From Ferrimonas senticii DSM 18821 (GTDB taxonomy: Bacteria; Pseudomonadota; Gammaproteobacteria; Enterobacterales; Shewanellaceae): a stretch of DNA of 64,000 nt. The notes under the pieces are model-generated. The model did not search any database, had not been told where the DNA came from, and saw nothing but the letters and a program-made list of their open reading frames with translations. Positions 35,331 through 44,489 of this stretch are shown in pieces; position 1 is the stretch's first letter; each line of letters opens with the position of its first letter. The position numbers and the translations under genes are program-made. The DNA is taken from contig NZ_AUGM01000007.1 of the NCBI RefSeq assembly GCF_000422665.1, positions 186,001-250,000 on the forward strand, written 5' to 3'.

Positions 35331-36504
35331 CGGCGGCCTCCTTAGTTAGCAGGGCCACCGCATCCAAGGCGTGGCGTAGATCGTTCAATAGATCCTGCGG
35401 ATCTTCGATCCCCACCGATAAGCGGATCAGGCTATCGCTGATCCCCGCCACTTGGCGTGCTTCCGCGCTCATCGCCGCGTGGGTCATGGTCGCTGGATGC
35501 GCCACCAACGATTCCACCCCACCCAAGCTCTCCGCCAAGGAAAACAGCGTCAGCTGCGATAACAAGGCGCGTACCTCGGCTTCGCCACCATGCAGTTCAA
35601 AGCTGAGCATCGCCCCAGGACCCTGCTGCTGCGCTTGCGCTAACTGATGCTGCGGATGGCTGGCCAAGCCCGGGTAATTCACCCGCCGTACCTGCGGATG
35701 TTCATTCAGCAGCTGCGCGACCGCTTCGGCGTTACTTTGGTGCTGTTTAATCCGCAGTGGCAAGGTACGCAGGCCGCGCAAGGTAAGAAAAGAGTCGAAC
35801 GGCGCGCCGGTGATCCCAAGGCAGTTAGCCCACCAAGCCAGTTGTTCGGTTAGCTCAACGCTGTTGGCGATCACCGCGCCGCCAACCACATCGGAATGGC
35901 CATTGATGTATTTGGTGGTGCTGTGCACCACGATATCGGCGCCGAGGCTCAGCGGCTGTTGCAGCACCGGTGATAAAAAGGTGTTATCGGCCACCACCAA
36001 CGCGCCGACCTGATGCGCTTCGGCGGCAACCTTGGCGACATCCACCAGTCGCAGCAGCGGATTAGAAGGGGTTTCCAGCCACACCAACTTAGGCCGTTGT
36101 GCCAGCGCCTCGGCCAGTGCGGTTTGATCGTTTTGATCGACCACCAGCAGCTCAAACGCGCCCTTATCCGCCAGCGAGGTAAACAACCGATAGCTACCGC
36201 CATAACAGTCGTGCGGCACCAGCAGTTTGTCACCGGGGCGCAGCAACGCGGTACAGAGGGTGATTGCCGCCATGCCGGTGGCGGTGATCACCGCGCCGGC
36301 GCCGCCTTCCAATTGCGCTAGGGCGTCGGCCAGCGCGGTACGAGTTGGATTGCCGCTGCGGGCGTAATCGTACTGACGCGGCTGACCAAACTCAGCAAAG
36401 GTGTAGTTACTGGATAGATAGATCGGTGCTACCACCGCTCCATATTGGCTATCACTGTCGATCCCTTCCCGGGCGGCGATGGTGGCAGATTGACGCTGAC
36501 TCAT
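35311..36504 (-). CDS. metB: MetB, cystathionine gamma-synthase
   Basis: The start at 36504, preceded by AAGGGAAG, gives 397 residues. Motifs are YDYARSGNPTRTAL and the PLP-lysine block VVHSTTKYINGHSD. MetB joins O-succinylhomoserine and cysteine to cystathionine. A longer frame to 36570 would run into the met boxes and is unlikely. It is the first gene of metBLF and is divergent from metJ, with the operator array between. Confidence 0.95.
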   Translation of the reverse strand: MSQRQSATIAAREGIDSDSQYGAVVAPIYLSSNYTFAEFGQPRQYDYARSGNPTRTALADALAQLEGGAGAVITATGMAAITLCTALLRPGDKLLVPHDCYGGSYRLFTSLADKGAFELLVVDQNDQTALAEALAQRPKLVWLETPSNPLLRLVDVAKVAAEAHQVGALVVADNTFLSPVLQQPLSLGADIVVHSTTKYINGHSDVVGGAVIANSVELTEQLAWWANCLGITGAPFDSFLTLRGLRTLPLRIKQHQSNAEAVAQLLNEHPQVRRVNYPGLASHPQHQLAQAQQQGPGAMLSFELHGGEAEVRALLSQLTLFSLAESLGGVESLVAHPATMTHAAMSAEARQVAGISDSLIRLSVGIEDPQDLLNDLRHALDAVALLTKEAADESQPA

Positions 36505-36561
36505 GACGAACTTCCCTTGGCTACAACTGACTATTAATTCACCGTAGCGCACAAGCAAGAA

Positions 36562-36609
36562 AGGCGTCAAGACGTTTAGCCGTCTAAACGTATAAGTATC
36601 AAGATGGCA
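36562..36609. promoter_or_regulatory. MetJ operator: six tandem met boxes
   Basis: Consecutive 8-bp units read AGGCGTCA, AGACGTTT, AGCCGTCT, AAACGTAT, AAGTATCA and AGATGGCA against the met-box consensus AGACGTCT. MetJ binds tandem boxes cooperatively with S-adenosylmethionine. The array starts 58 bp from metB and ends 65 bp before metJ, so it can control both divergent promoters. The central units match best. Confidence 0.9.
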
Positions 36610-36673
36610 ATCATTTGACCTTTTTATCGATGCCGTTAAAATCTGCCCATTAACAGTATTTCTAGGTGATTCG

Positions 36674-36994
36674 ATGACTATCGAGTGGAACGGCGACTAC
36701 ATCAGCCCATACGCAGAGCACGGCAAAAAAAATGAGCAGGTGAAAAAGATCACCGTCTCTATCCCATTAAAAGTGCTAAAGATCCTGACCGACGAACGCA
36801 CCCGTCGTCAGGTGAATAATCTGCGCCACGCCACCAACAGCGAGCTGCTGTGCGAAGCCTTCCTCCACGCCTACACCGGCCAGCCACTGCCAGAAGACAA
36901 CGATCTGCGCAAAGACAAGCCGGATGCGATCCCAGCCAACGCCCGCGAAGTGATGACTGAACTGGGGATCAACTGGGAAAACCTCGACGACTGA
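36674..36994 (+). CDS. metJ: MetJ, methionine regulon repressor
   Basis: The 106-residue protein is the ribbon-helix-helix repressor MetJ: the DNA-binding strand lies in [15 protein letters not shown] and helices follow in [17 protein letters not shown]. With S-adenosylmethionine it represses met genes. It is divergent from metB across its own likely operator and ends in a strong terminator. Confidence 0.97.
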   Translation: MTIEWNGDYISPYAEHGKKNEQVKKITVSIPLKVLKILTDERTRRQVNNLRHATNSELLCEAFLHAYTGQPLPEDNDLRKDKPDAIPANAREVMTELGINWENLDD

Positions 36995-37017
36995 TCGAGA
37001 ACGTTTCTGACACTCAT

Positions 37018-37047
37018 AAAAAATCCGCCGTAATTCGGCGGATTTTT
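37018..37047. terminator. Bidirectional terminator after metJ
   Basis: AAAAAATCCGCCG and CGGCGGATTTTTT pair around a TAATT loop. It lies between metJ and the convergent response-regulator gene and has A/T runs on both strands. Confidence 0.9.
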
Positions 37048-37052
37048 TGTTG

Positions 37053-37649
37053 TTAACTGCGCTGCGATCCCAGCAGTAGTGCCAGTTCCGCGGCGTTCGC
37101 TACCGCCATCTTGGCGAACAGATTACGCCGATGGATCTCCACCGTCCGCTGCGCCAGATGCAGTTCAGCGCAGATCACCTTATTGGCTTTGCCCGCCACC
37201 ACCAGCGGCAGCAGTTGCGCTTCCCGTTCGGTCAGCAGCGCCAATTTTTGCTGCAACGCCTGCTGCTGGAGGTGTTGCTGGGCATGGGTTTGTGCCCACT
37301 GCTGCGCCGCGGCGATCGCCGTTAACAGCCGCGCCGGTGCCACCGGTTTTTCCAGAAAGTCCAACGCCCCAGCTTGCAGGGCTTGCACCGCTTTCGGTAC
37401 CGAGCCATAGCCGGTAAGAAAAATCAGCCCCAAGCTTGGATGCAGCTGCCGCAACTGCTGTTGTAGCTCGAGCCCATCCAGCTGCGGCATATTAATGTCC
37501 AGCACCGCCACTCCGACCGCCTGCGGCGGCAGCGCCGCTAACAAACTGGCGCCATCGCTGAAGCTTTGACTGTCGATCCCCTCTGCCGCCAGCATCCAAC
37601 TTAACGACTCCAGCAGATCTGGCTCGTCATCAACCAAATACACCATCAT
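37053..37649 (-). CDS. TtrR-like LuxR/FixJ-type response regulator
   Basis: The 198-residue protein has a receiver domain with DE near the start, phospho-acceptor Asp in VLDINMPQLDGL, Thr in FLTGYG and Lys in LEKPV, then a LuxR-type HTH (AQRTVEIHRRNLFAKM). It is the partner of the sensor kinase immediately upstream (ATGA overlap). The pair resembles TtrSR, but no tetrathionate reductase genes are present. Targets may be the apbE operon itself and the divergent flavin/sulfotransferase genes (inference). Confidence 0.9.
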   Translation of the reverse strand: MMVYLVDDEPDLLESLSWMLAAEGIDSQSFSDGASLLAALPPQAVGVAVLDINMPQLDGLELQQQLRQLHPSLGLIFLTGYGSVPKAVQALQAGALDFLEKPVAPARLLTAIAAAQQWAQTHAQQHLQQQALQQKLALLTEREAQLLPLVVAGKANKVICAELHLAQRTVEIHRRNLFAKMAVANAAELALLLGSQRS

Positions 37650-39415
37650 TGGTTTGTCCCCTGCAGTGGCAGATTCAATTCAATCCGCAGCCCTTGTTCT
37701 AAGGCGATCGCGCTGATCTGACCTTGGTGTTGATCGATAATCCGCTTACAGATCATCATCCCTAATCCGAGCCCCTGCGCTTTGCTGCTACCAAACGGCT
37801 GGAACAGCCGCGCTAACGCCTCTGGCGTCAAACCATGGCCGTTATCGGCAACACTCAGATGAAGTCGCCCCTGCTGCTGCCACAGCCTTAGACTGATCAA
37901 TCGCTGCGCTGGCGCCATCTCGGCCATGGCATCAATGGCGTTGCGCAGCAAGTTCACCAACACCTGCTGCAACAGCAGCGGATCGCCAACGATCGTCAGC
38001 GGCTCGGTGAGCTGATTGGCCAACTGACAACGGCATTGATGCCGTTTCAGATCCGCCACCATCAGCTCCAAGGTTTCCAGCACCAGCTCTTGCGGTTGCA
38101 ACGGCCGATGGCTGCCGCGCTGCGCGGCAAAGTGACGGAATTTGTGGATCAACTGACTGGCTTTGTCGCTTTGACTGGCGATCCGCGCCAAACCCTGATC
38201 GAGCTGCTGCTGATTGCCCCGCTGCAGCTGACTGCGACAGCCCTGCACTAAATAACCGATGCTGGTCAGCGGTTGGCTTAATTCATGAGCCATCCCCGCC
38301 GCCATCTCGCCGGTCAGCAGCACTCGCTGCGCTTGATAAAACGCCTGTTGCTGCTCTTGCAGGCGCGCTTGGGTCTGCTGATGCTCGGCCATCTCATCGC
38401 GCAACTGCTTGGTACGCTTGGCTACCTGCGCCTGCACTCGGCGATGATGCAGGTAACCCAAAAACAGGATCAAGGCCGCCAGCAGCAGCCACGGCAACAG
38501 CCGCCAAAATAGCGTGCGCCAATCCGGCGCAAACGGCCATTGCTGAGTTTCTCGCAGCAGTTGATAAACCGCCCGATCGTCTACCGGCACCGTCCACTGA
38601 CTGTATTGCCCCTGCTGTGACGCCCGCTGCTGCTTGTCTAGCTGCAACAATGCCCGCACCACCACGGTGGCGTCCTCATTAGGAACATGCCCCAGTTTCG
38701 ACAGCATAAAATAGGGATACAGCCGCGAACTGACGCCACAGGGAAAGCCTGCCGGTCGCTGATCTAGCAGCACCTGCAACTGCTCGCTGCCGCTAACGCC
38801 TTGTTGCTGCATGCTCTCCAACAAACAGCTGGGCAAGATCGCCACGTCGGCATCCCCCGCCAACAGCAACTTCAGCAATTGCCGCTGCGGCGTGCCGACA
38901 AACTGCAACTGCTTAAAGAACTGCATCGGCTCGGCACCACGCTGGCTCAGCTCCGGCCACAGGGCGATGTAACCGCCGAACGCTTGTGGTGATACCGACA
39001 CCGCCCGCAGCGATCGCAGCTGTTGCCAATCGTCGATCGGCCGATCACGGCGGCCAACCAAGGCCGAACCGATCGCTTGCTGCGCCGAGGCCGACCACAA
39101 CGGTCTGGCGGTCAGTAGTTGGCTAGCACCGAAACGCTCTTTGTACTGCACCGATTTGACTGAGTTTTGAATGACGAAATCGATCTCACCCGCTTCCAGT
39201 CGCCGCTCCAACTCCGGCAGTGGCAACGCCAGCAACTGAAACTGCAGCGCGCCGCTGTGCTGGTTGAGGTGATCAATGGTCGCTTGCCAGCGCTGCTGTA
39301 CCTGCTGTGGATGGTCGAACGCCGCCACGCCGACGGTGTAGTCCGCCGCCAGCACATTAAACGGCAACAGCATGGCCATCAGCAGCATCGTCAGCCAGCG
39401 CATTGGGAGGCTCAT
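37646..39415 (-). CDS. TtrS-like sensor histidine kinase with PhnD-type periplasmic domain
   Basis: The 589-residue sensor has a signal/anchor (LLMAMLLPFNVLA), a periplasmic phosphonate-binding-like domain (~25-290), one membrane span near 310-325 and a short coiled coil. The kinase follows: H-box MAHELSQPL, N-box NLLRNAIDAM, G-boxes VADNGHGL and GLGLGM. TtrS proteins sense oxidised sulfur compounds through this domain; the ligand here is not known. It overlaps apbE by 4 bp upstream and its regulator by 4 bp downstream, so ligand sensing and flavin transfer are in one operon. Confidence 0.88.
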   Translation of the reverse strand: MSLPMRWLTMLLMAMLLPFNVLAADYTVGVAAFDHPQQVQQRWQATIDHLNQHSGALQFQLLALPLPELERRLEAGEIDFVIQNSVKSVQYKERFGASQLLTARPLWSASAQQAIGSALVGRRDRPIDDWQQLRSLRAVSVSPQAFGGYIALWPELSQRGAEPMQFFKQLQFVGTPQRQLLKLLLAGDADVAILPSCLLESMQQQGVSGSEQLQVLLDQRPAGFPCGVSSRLYPYFMLSKLGHVPNEDATVVVRALLQLDKQQRASQQGQYSQWTVPVDDRAVYQLLRETQQWPFAPDWRTLFWRLLPWLLLAALILFLGYLHHRRVQAQVAKRTKQLRDEMAEHQQTQARLQEQQQAFYQAQRVLLTGEMAAGMAHELSQPLTSIGYLVQGCRSQLQRGNQQQLDQGLARIASQSDKASQLIHKFRHFAAQRGSHRPLQPQELVLETLELMVADLKRHQCRCQLANQLTEPLTIVGDPLLLQQVLVNLLRNAIDAMAEMAPAQRLISLRLWQQQGRLHLSVADNGHGLTPEALARLFQPFGSSKAQGLGLGMMICKRIIDQHQGQISAIALEQGLRIELNLPLQGTNQ

Positions 39416-40554
39416 AAGTAACGTTCGACTCCACTGGAGAGCAACTGTTCACCGCGCTCATTTAAGGTCCAGATCGCCTCAACGTGAGACAGTGATTCCA
39501 CCAAGGCGTGCGCCTCCAGTAATGGCAGTAAAAACAGGGTGGTCGACAGCGCATCGGCGTCTTGATGGCGATCGTTTAAGATCACCGATACCGACACCAG
39601 CCCTTGCTTCGGGGCGGCGCTGCGCGGATCGATGATGTGATGATACTCGACCCCATCCACTTCGAAATACTTTAGATAGTTGCCGCTAGAAACCACCGTT
39701 AGATCGTGACCACGGATGATCTGCTGATAGATCCCCTCGACGCTGTCACAACCGAAATTTTCATAATTGGATTTTTTGCAAAGCGGATCTTCAATAGCAA
39801 CCGTGAACGGCCGCGCGGCCGGATGCTGCCCCAGATGACGTACGTTGCCACCGGCGTTGATCACCACATTGCGGGCACCGCCGGCTTGCAGTTGCTCCAG
39901 CACCCGCTCCACCATCCAGCCTTTGGCAATACCGCCGAGATCCAAGCTCATCCCCGCGGCTAGGCGAATGGTATTGGCGTCACGATCCAGTGCGATCTGG
40001 CTGATGTCGATCCGCTTGGCTGCTGCCGCCAGCGCCGCGGCATCAGGCAACTGACATAGCTCGCCGCGCTCACAGGCAAAACGTTGCTGACGCCACAACT
40101 GCACTAACGGCCCCATGGCGATATTGAAATGGCCAGAGGAACGCTCCGCCCAGTCGATCCCTTCAGCGATCAACGCCGTCAATTGCGGATCAATCTGATG
40201 CAGCGCGGTCGGATCGTTGTTGATCGATTTAATGTTCACCACACCATCGTAGGTATCGTAATCCGACGCCAGCTTATGGATCTGTTCGATGCTATCGAGG
40301 CTTTGGCACAGCAGCGCTTCGCCATCGGCCAAGGGATCGTACAACCGAATTGAGATCGAGGTGCCGAAGTAGTTGAGGGTGGTCAGCTCCAGATAATCGG
40401 TATGCTGCGCCAGCATCCCCCGCTGCTGGCAACGGCTTAGCGCCTCCGCCGACGGCTGCACCCACTGATCCACCACCGCATCATTGGCCTGCAACGGCGT
40501 GGTGAGCAATGGCAACAACAGCAGTGCCAGTAACGATTTTCCCCAGCTTTTCAT
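39412..40554 (-). CDS. apbE: ApbE, periplasmic FAD:protein FMN transferase
   Basis: The 380-residue protein has a signal peptide (LLALLLLPLLTTPLQA) and the ApbE core: FGTSISIRLYDP, DLGGIAKGWMVERVL, VVINAGGNVR and HHIIDPRSAAP. ApbE uses FAD and Mg to link FMN to a Thr/Ser of target flavoproteins. A target with the right motif is encoded across the divergent promoter (40699-42018). It is the first gene of an operon with the TtrS-like kinase and its regulator. Confidence 0.93.
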   Translation of the reverse strand: MKSWGKSLLALLLLPLLTTPLQANDAVVDQWVQPSAEALSRCQQRGMLAQHTDYLELTTLNYFGTSISIRLYDPLADGEALLCQSLDSIEQIHKLASDYDTYDGVVNIKSINNDPTALHQIDPQLTALIAEGIDWAERSSGHFNIAMGPLVQLWRQQRFACERGELCQLPDAAALAAAAKRIDISQIALDRDANTIRLAAGMSLDLGGIAKGWMVERVLEQLQAGGARNVVINAGGNVRHLGQHPAARPFTVAIEDPLCKKSNYENFGCDSVEGIYQQIIRGHDLTVVSSGNYLKYFEVDGVEYHHIIDPRSAAPKQGLVSVSVILNDRHQDADALSTTLFLLPLLEAHALVESLSHVEAIWTLNERGEQLLSSGVERYL

Positions 40555-40698
40555 GGTGATTTTTTACCTGTATTCGAAACTCGCCAATATGTGACCAGAT
40601 CTGCAGTTTCGGCACCATTGCGGAAAACCACTAATGGCAGCGGCAAAGCCGCTATTTAAGCTGCTTGCATAACCACTTATGTAGCCCAAGGTGATCTT

Positions 40699-42018
40699 AT
40701 GCATCCTCTGAAAATGACTCTGTTAAGCGGCGCCATCGTCGCTCTGTTAAGCGGCTGTGCCGCCACCGCCCCAGCAGGCAAGTACGTTGATGGCAGCCAT
40801 CAGGTATCCGGCAAAGGCAAGAAAAGCGAAATCGTCCTGCAGGTCGAGGTCGCCAACGGCAACATTCAATCGATCCGTACCGTTTCCCACAAAGAGACCG
40901 AGTCGCTGTTTCTGAACGCCGAGCGGCTGCTGCCGCAGGTGGTAAGCAACAACGGTCACGAAGGGATCGATGCGGTTTCTGGCGCGACTCAGTCCTCTAA
41001 CGGGATCTTGAGCGCCATCAACAAATTGCCACGCACCGATGGCAGCACCCCAGAATACGTTACCGTTGGCCCGAAAGCCGATGGCGACAAAGCCCCATTC
41101 AAACTGAAATGGTCGATCCAGCCACAGCTGGGTCTGCTGAAGGGCGACTACTACTACCAAGAAGCGCGCTTCCGTCAGGGCCATATGGGCTCAATGGCGG
41201 TGGTGGTTGACAGCAACAACCCGCAAGACGTGATTTTCGCCGAATTTAACGAATCTGGCCGCCCGAACTACTACACCCGTCTGTATCAAGACGTGCCAAA
41301 GCGGATGTCCGAGTACAACTTCTCGATGGGCACCAAGAAAGGCACCGCTTGGGTGCAATCGTCGCTGACCATGGAACAGCTGATGATCGAAGAGGACAAG
41401 CTGACCTTCACCCCAAACCCGAACTGGGATAAGAGCAAGCTCAACAAGCTGAACGAGCCAAACCGCCTGAAATACAGCGATCTGGATATCGTCGCCGGCG
41501 CCTCTAACTCCATCCAGCAGTCGATGGTGCCGCTGACGGCCAAGATCCACCAGCAGCTGAACAGCACCGGCACCACCCTTAAGTTCTACCAGCACGCCGA
41601 AAAGCTGCTGGACAGCAAGGGCAAGTGGACTGGGGTAACCGCCATGCTGCGCTTTGTGGTGGACAGCAACAGCCAGCAGATCACCAAGGTTTACTACGAT
41701 GAGATCTTCGCCGACGAACAGCGTCAGATCGCCGATGCCTCGTTGAAGAAGTTCTACCGTCAATCCAAGTACCAATCGATCAACTACGAAGAGCCTGCGC
41801 GCATTGGCTTCAACGTAATGTTTGATGCTCTGAATGAGCATGTGGTCGGCGGCGGCTCGATGTTCGACATCAAGGATCTGCCAGCCACCGGCGACAGCGG
41901 CAGCTACGCTCAAACCGGCTTCACCAAGTACTCCACCTCGTGGGATCACTACCTGAAGCAAGCAGGGATCCTGCACGATCAGATGGTTGCCGACGGCGTC
42001 ATCAAAGCGCAGCGTTAA
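40699..42018 (+). CDS. FMN-binding-domain lipoprotein, probable ApbE substrate
   Basis: The 439-residue protein has a lipoprotein signal ending LLSGC (Cys20). An FMN-binding domain carries DAVSGAT at residues 91-97, a match to the ApbE flavinylation consensus, so FMN is expected on Thr97. A second, related half (residues ~150-330) has the equivalent site DIVAGAS at 263-269, where the Ser/Thr of the consensus is Ala, so it is probably not flavinylated in the usual way. It sits in the envelope, divergent from apbE. The specific electron partner is unknown. The ribosome binding site is AAGGTGATC. Confidence 0.85.
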   Translation: MHPLKMTLLSGAIVALLSGCAATAPAGKYVDGSHQVSGKGKKSEIVLQVEVANGNIQSIRTVSHKETESLFLNAERLLPQVVSNNGHEGIDAVSGATQSSNGILSAINKLPRTDGSTPEYVTVGPKADGDKAPFKLKWSIQPQLGLLKGDYYYQEARFRQGHMGSMAVVVDSNNPQDVIFAEFNESGRPNYYTRLYQDVPKRMSEYNFSMGTKKGTAWVQSSLTMEQLMIEEDKLTFTPNPNWDKSKLNKLNEPNRLKYSDLDIVAGASNSIQQSMVPLTAKIHQQLNSTGTTLKFYQHAEKLLDSKGKWTGVTAMLRFVVDSNSQQITKVYYDEIFADEQRQIADASLKKFYRQSKYQSINYEEPARIGFNVMFDALNEHVVGGGSMFDIKDLPATGDSGSYAQTGFTKYSTSWDHYLKQAGILHDQMVADGVIKAQR

Positions 42019-42025
42019 TCATCAT

Positions 42026-42271
42026 TAGGGCGTGTTGACGTTTGGTGTTGAGAATTTGGTCGAGGATAGCGGCTGTCAATCGAGGATTGCGATTGAAGGC
42101 ATAGTGGCTCTACGTCGAAATCGTATGACGAAGAGTGACAGCCGCTAGTCCGACCCCACAAGGCGCCCTTCAGGGACGCTCGAACACTCAAATTGACTGA
42201 ACAAACTCATTTGCTGCTCGACACAGCCCAAATGGGCGCAAAAATATATAGCAAGGGTCAACACGCCCTAG
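42026..42271. repeat. TIR element copy 3 (MITE-like)
   Basis: This 246-bp copy begins TAGGGCGTGTTGACGTTTGG and ends AGGGTCAACACGCCCTA, with the same internal inverted repeat as the other copies. It starts 8 bp after the stop of the FMN-binding lipoprotein and lies between that stop and the terminator at 42288, so it was inserted inside the transcription unit. The remaining 42323-42428 holds only the sulfotransferase leader. Confidence 0.88.
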
Positions 42272-42287
42272 CTACTTCCCCACTCAC

Positions 42288-42322
42288 CGCGCCTGTCGTT
42301 CCCCGACAGGCGCGGTTGTTTT
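42288..42322 (+). terminator. Terminator after the FMN-binding lipoprotein and repeat copy 3
   Basis: CCGCGCCTGTCG and CGACAGGCGCGG form a 12-bp stem with a short loop, followed by TTGTTTTA. It lies 17 bp after the repeat element and probably once directly followed the lipoprotein gene. Confidence 0.8.
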
Positions 42323-42428
42323 AGCGGGCCAGATCCCATTTTGACAACGGCAACTGGCCGTTACCGGCACCAATTGCCACCATCACGGTCAATCAGCTAA
42401 ACCCCATTCATTTTCCAAGGAACTCTCG

Positions 42429-44222
42429 ATGTTACGCCCAAGCGCCGTGGCGCTGGCTCTGTTGGCCAGCAGCTTTTCCGTGAACGCCATGTCATTGATT
42501 GGCATGAAGCCGATGCCAGCCCCAGGCGCCCCACTGGGTTACTTGGTGCATAACCCCCACGAAAACGCGCCACTGACCGCGCTGGTGACCCTTGATGGCC
42601 ATCAGATCAGCGACGTCAGCGTGACCGTGCACGCCAAAGAGGGCGGCGTTCCGATCAGCTATCCAGTCAGTGATATCCGAGTAATGGATGAGGGCGGCGT
42701 GCCGATCTTCGGCCTCTACCCTAACTACATGAACACCTTCACCGTCCGCTGGAGTGAAAACGGCGAACAGAAAAGCCACGACTACCAAATGCTGACGCCA
42801 CAGGTGGATCTGGGCTACGCCGAAAACCAGTGGGCCCATGCACCGATCATCGAACCGGTACAGGTGGATGAGGACTTTAAAGACCGGCTGTATTTCATCA
42901 GTTGGACCAAGAACGACGGCAAAGTGGGGCAATTGACCCACAACAATCCCGGCGCCCACGGCGCGTTCTCTTGGGATGGCGTGCCGGGATTTATGATCAT
43001 CGACACCGCCGGTGACATTCGTTGGACCCTAAACCCGTATACCACCCATGACTCCAAGTCCTATGAAGACGCCGGTTACGCCATGGGCATGAACGTCACC
43101 GACAAGGGCAATATGGTGTGGGTGCAGGGCCAAGGCTGGAAACACATGACCCTGATGGGACGGATGATCGCCAACCACAGCCTGCCGGGGGACTTTATCG
43201 ATGCTTCCCATGAAGGGATCCAGGTGGAAAACGGCAACGTCATGATCCGCGCTGCCCGTAAGAACTACCGTCTGCCGGATGGCCGCATGGTTAACACCGT
43301 GCGCGATCAGATCATCGAAGTGGATATGAACGGTCAGTTGGTGGATTACTGGGATCTTAATCAGATCCTTGATCCAATGCGCGACGCGGCATTGCTGTCG
43401 CTGGATGCCGGCGCCGTTTGTCTGAACATCGACGCCAAGAAAGCCGGCCATCAGACCACCGCCGAAGACCTAGCCAATGCGCCAATGGGGGACATTCATG
43501 GGGTTGAGCCGGGTCGCAACTGGGCTCACATCAACTCGATCGATTACGATCCGGTGGATGATTCGATCATCATCTCTTCCCGTCACCAATCGGCGGTGAT
43601 CAAGATTGGTCGTGACAAGCAAGTGAAGTGGATCCTCTCGGCGGCCGCCGGTTGGAAGCCAGAATTCCAAGCCAAGTTGCTGCAGCCGATCACGGCCGAT
43701 GGCACTGAGATTAGCTGTACCGTTAAAGGCGACTGTAACGATCCCGATTTCGAATACAGCTGGACTTCGCACACCGCCTATAAGGTCGATGAGAAAGGCA
43801 CCTGGACAGTATTTGATAACGGCGACGGCCGTAACCTAACCCAGCCATTCTTTGCCCAAGAGAAGTATTCTCGTTCGGTGGAATATAAGATCGATGAACA
43901 GGCGATGACGGTGCAGCAGATCTGGGCTTACGGTAAGGATGAGTTGCAGTACGCCGGTTACTCGCCGGTGACCTCGATCACCAAGTACCAAGCCGATAAA
44001 GACTCGATGCTCAGCTACTTCGCGTCTGCCGGCCTATTTGGCATTGGCGGCGGCTACGGCAACCTCAAGATGGACGAGACCACCGGTAAGGTGAAATCGA
44101 TTCTGACCGAGCACCGCTACGGCGAGCAGCAGCCAGCGGTCCGGATCAACATCGACAGCCATCAGTTGTTTGCCACCGGTTATCGAGCGCAGGTGATTAA
44201 CGTGGCGGAGATGATGAAGTAG
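42429..44222 (+). CDS. assT: Arylsulfate sulfotransferase (AssT family), periplasmic
   Basis: The 597-residue protein has a signal peptide (LALLASSFSVNA) and the AssT beta-propeller. Equivalents of the catalytic residues are visible: DASHEGIQ, NWAHINSI, SSRHQSAVIKI with the conserved Arg, and SWTSHTAYKV with the sulfo-accepting His. A close Cys pair (SCTVKGDC) matches the structural disulfide of AssT. It moves sulfate between phenolic donors and acceptors without PAPS. dsbL/dsbI, often linked in uropathogenic E. coli, are not in the window. AAGGA precedes the ATG. Confidence 0.93.
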   Translation: MLRPSAVALALLASSFSVNAMSLIGMKPMPAPGAPLGYLVHNPHENAPLTALVTLDGHQISDVSVTVHAKEGGVPISYPVSDIRVMDEGGVPIFGLYPNYMNTFTVRWSENGEQKSHDYQMLTPQVDLGYAENQWAHAPIIEPVQVDEDFKDRLYFISWTKNDGKVGQLTHNNPGAHGAFSWDGVPGFMIIDTAGDIRWTLNPYTTHDSKSYEDAGYAMGMNVTDKGNMVWVQGQGWKHMTLMGRMIANHSLPGDFIDASHEGIQVENGNVMIRAARKNYRLPDGRMVNTVRDQIIEVDMNGQLVDYWDLNQILDPMRDAALLSLDAGAVCLNIDAKKAGHQTTAEDLANAPMGDIHGVEPGRNWAHINSIDYDPVDDSIIISSRHQSAVIKIGRDKQVKWILSAAAGWKPEFQAKLLQPITADGTEISCTVKGDCNDPDFEYSWTSHTAYKVDEKGTWTVFDNGDGRNLTQPFFAQEKYSRSVEYKIDEQAMTVQQIWAYGKDELQYAGYSPVTSITKYQADKDSMLSYFASAGLFGIGGGYGNLKMDETTGKVKSILTEHRYGEQQPAVRINIDSHQLFATGYRAQVINVAEMMK

Positions 44223-44237
44223 TTTCCGCAACCCCCA

Positions 44238-44262
44238 AAAAGAGGACGCCCAGCGTCCTCTT
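44238..44262. terminator. Terminator after assT
   Basis: AAAGAGGACGC and GCGTCCTCTTT form an 11-bp stem with a CCA loop, 15 bp after the stop. The 227 bp from there to the OmpA-like gene hold no ORF of note. Confidence 0.8.
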
Positions 44263-44489
44263 TGCAATTAGTAGCGAAATAAGTCAAAACCAACCACCGC
44301 CGATTGTTTACTGCGCTTTCCTTATCCCAACGCAAAGACGGCAACTAACCATCTGTTATTTTTTCGTTATCAGTAATGCCGCTGAGCAAATTAGGGCAAT
44401 CACACTACACTTGGTGCGATCGCCATTGATTACGCTCAGTGCGGTTTGTTGACGGGGCGCTACCGCCAAAGTCATAGATAAGGAGATGT

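Noticed and set aside
37053-39415. True TtrSR tetrathionate-sensing system
   Set aside because: The domain layout fits, but no ttrBCA genes are present and the operon partner is apbE, so only a TtrSR-like label is justified.
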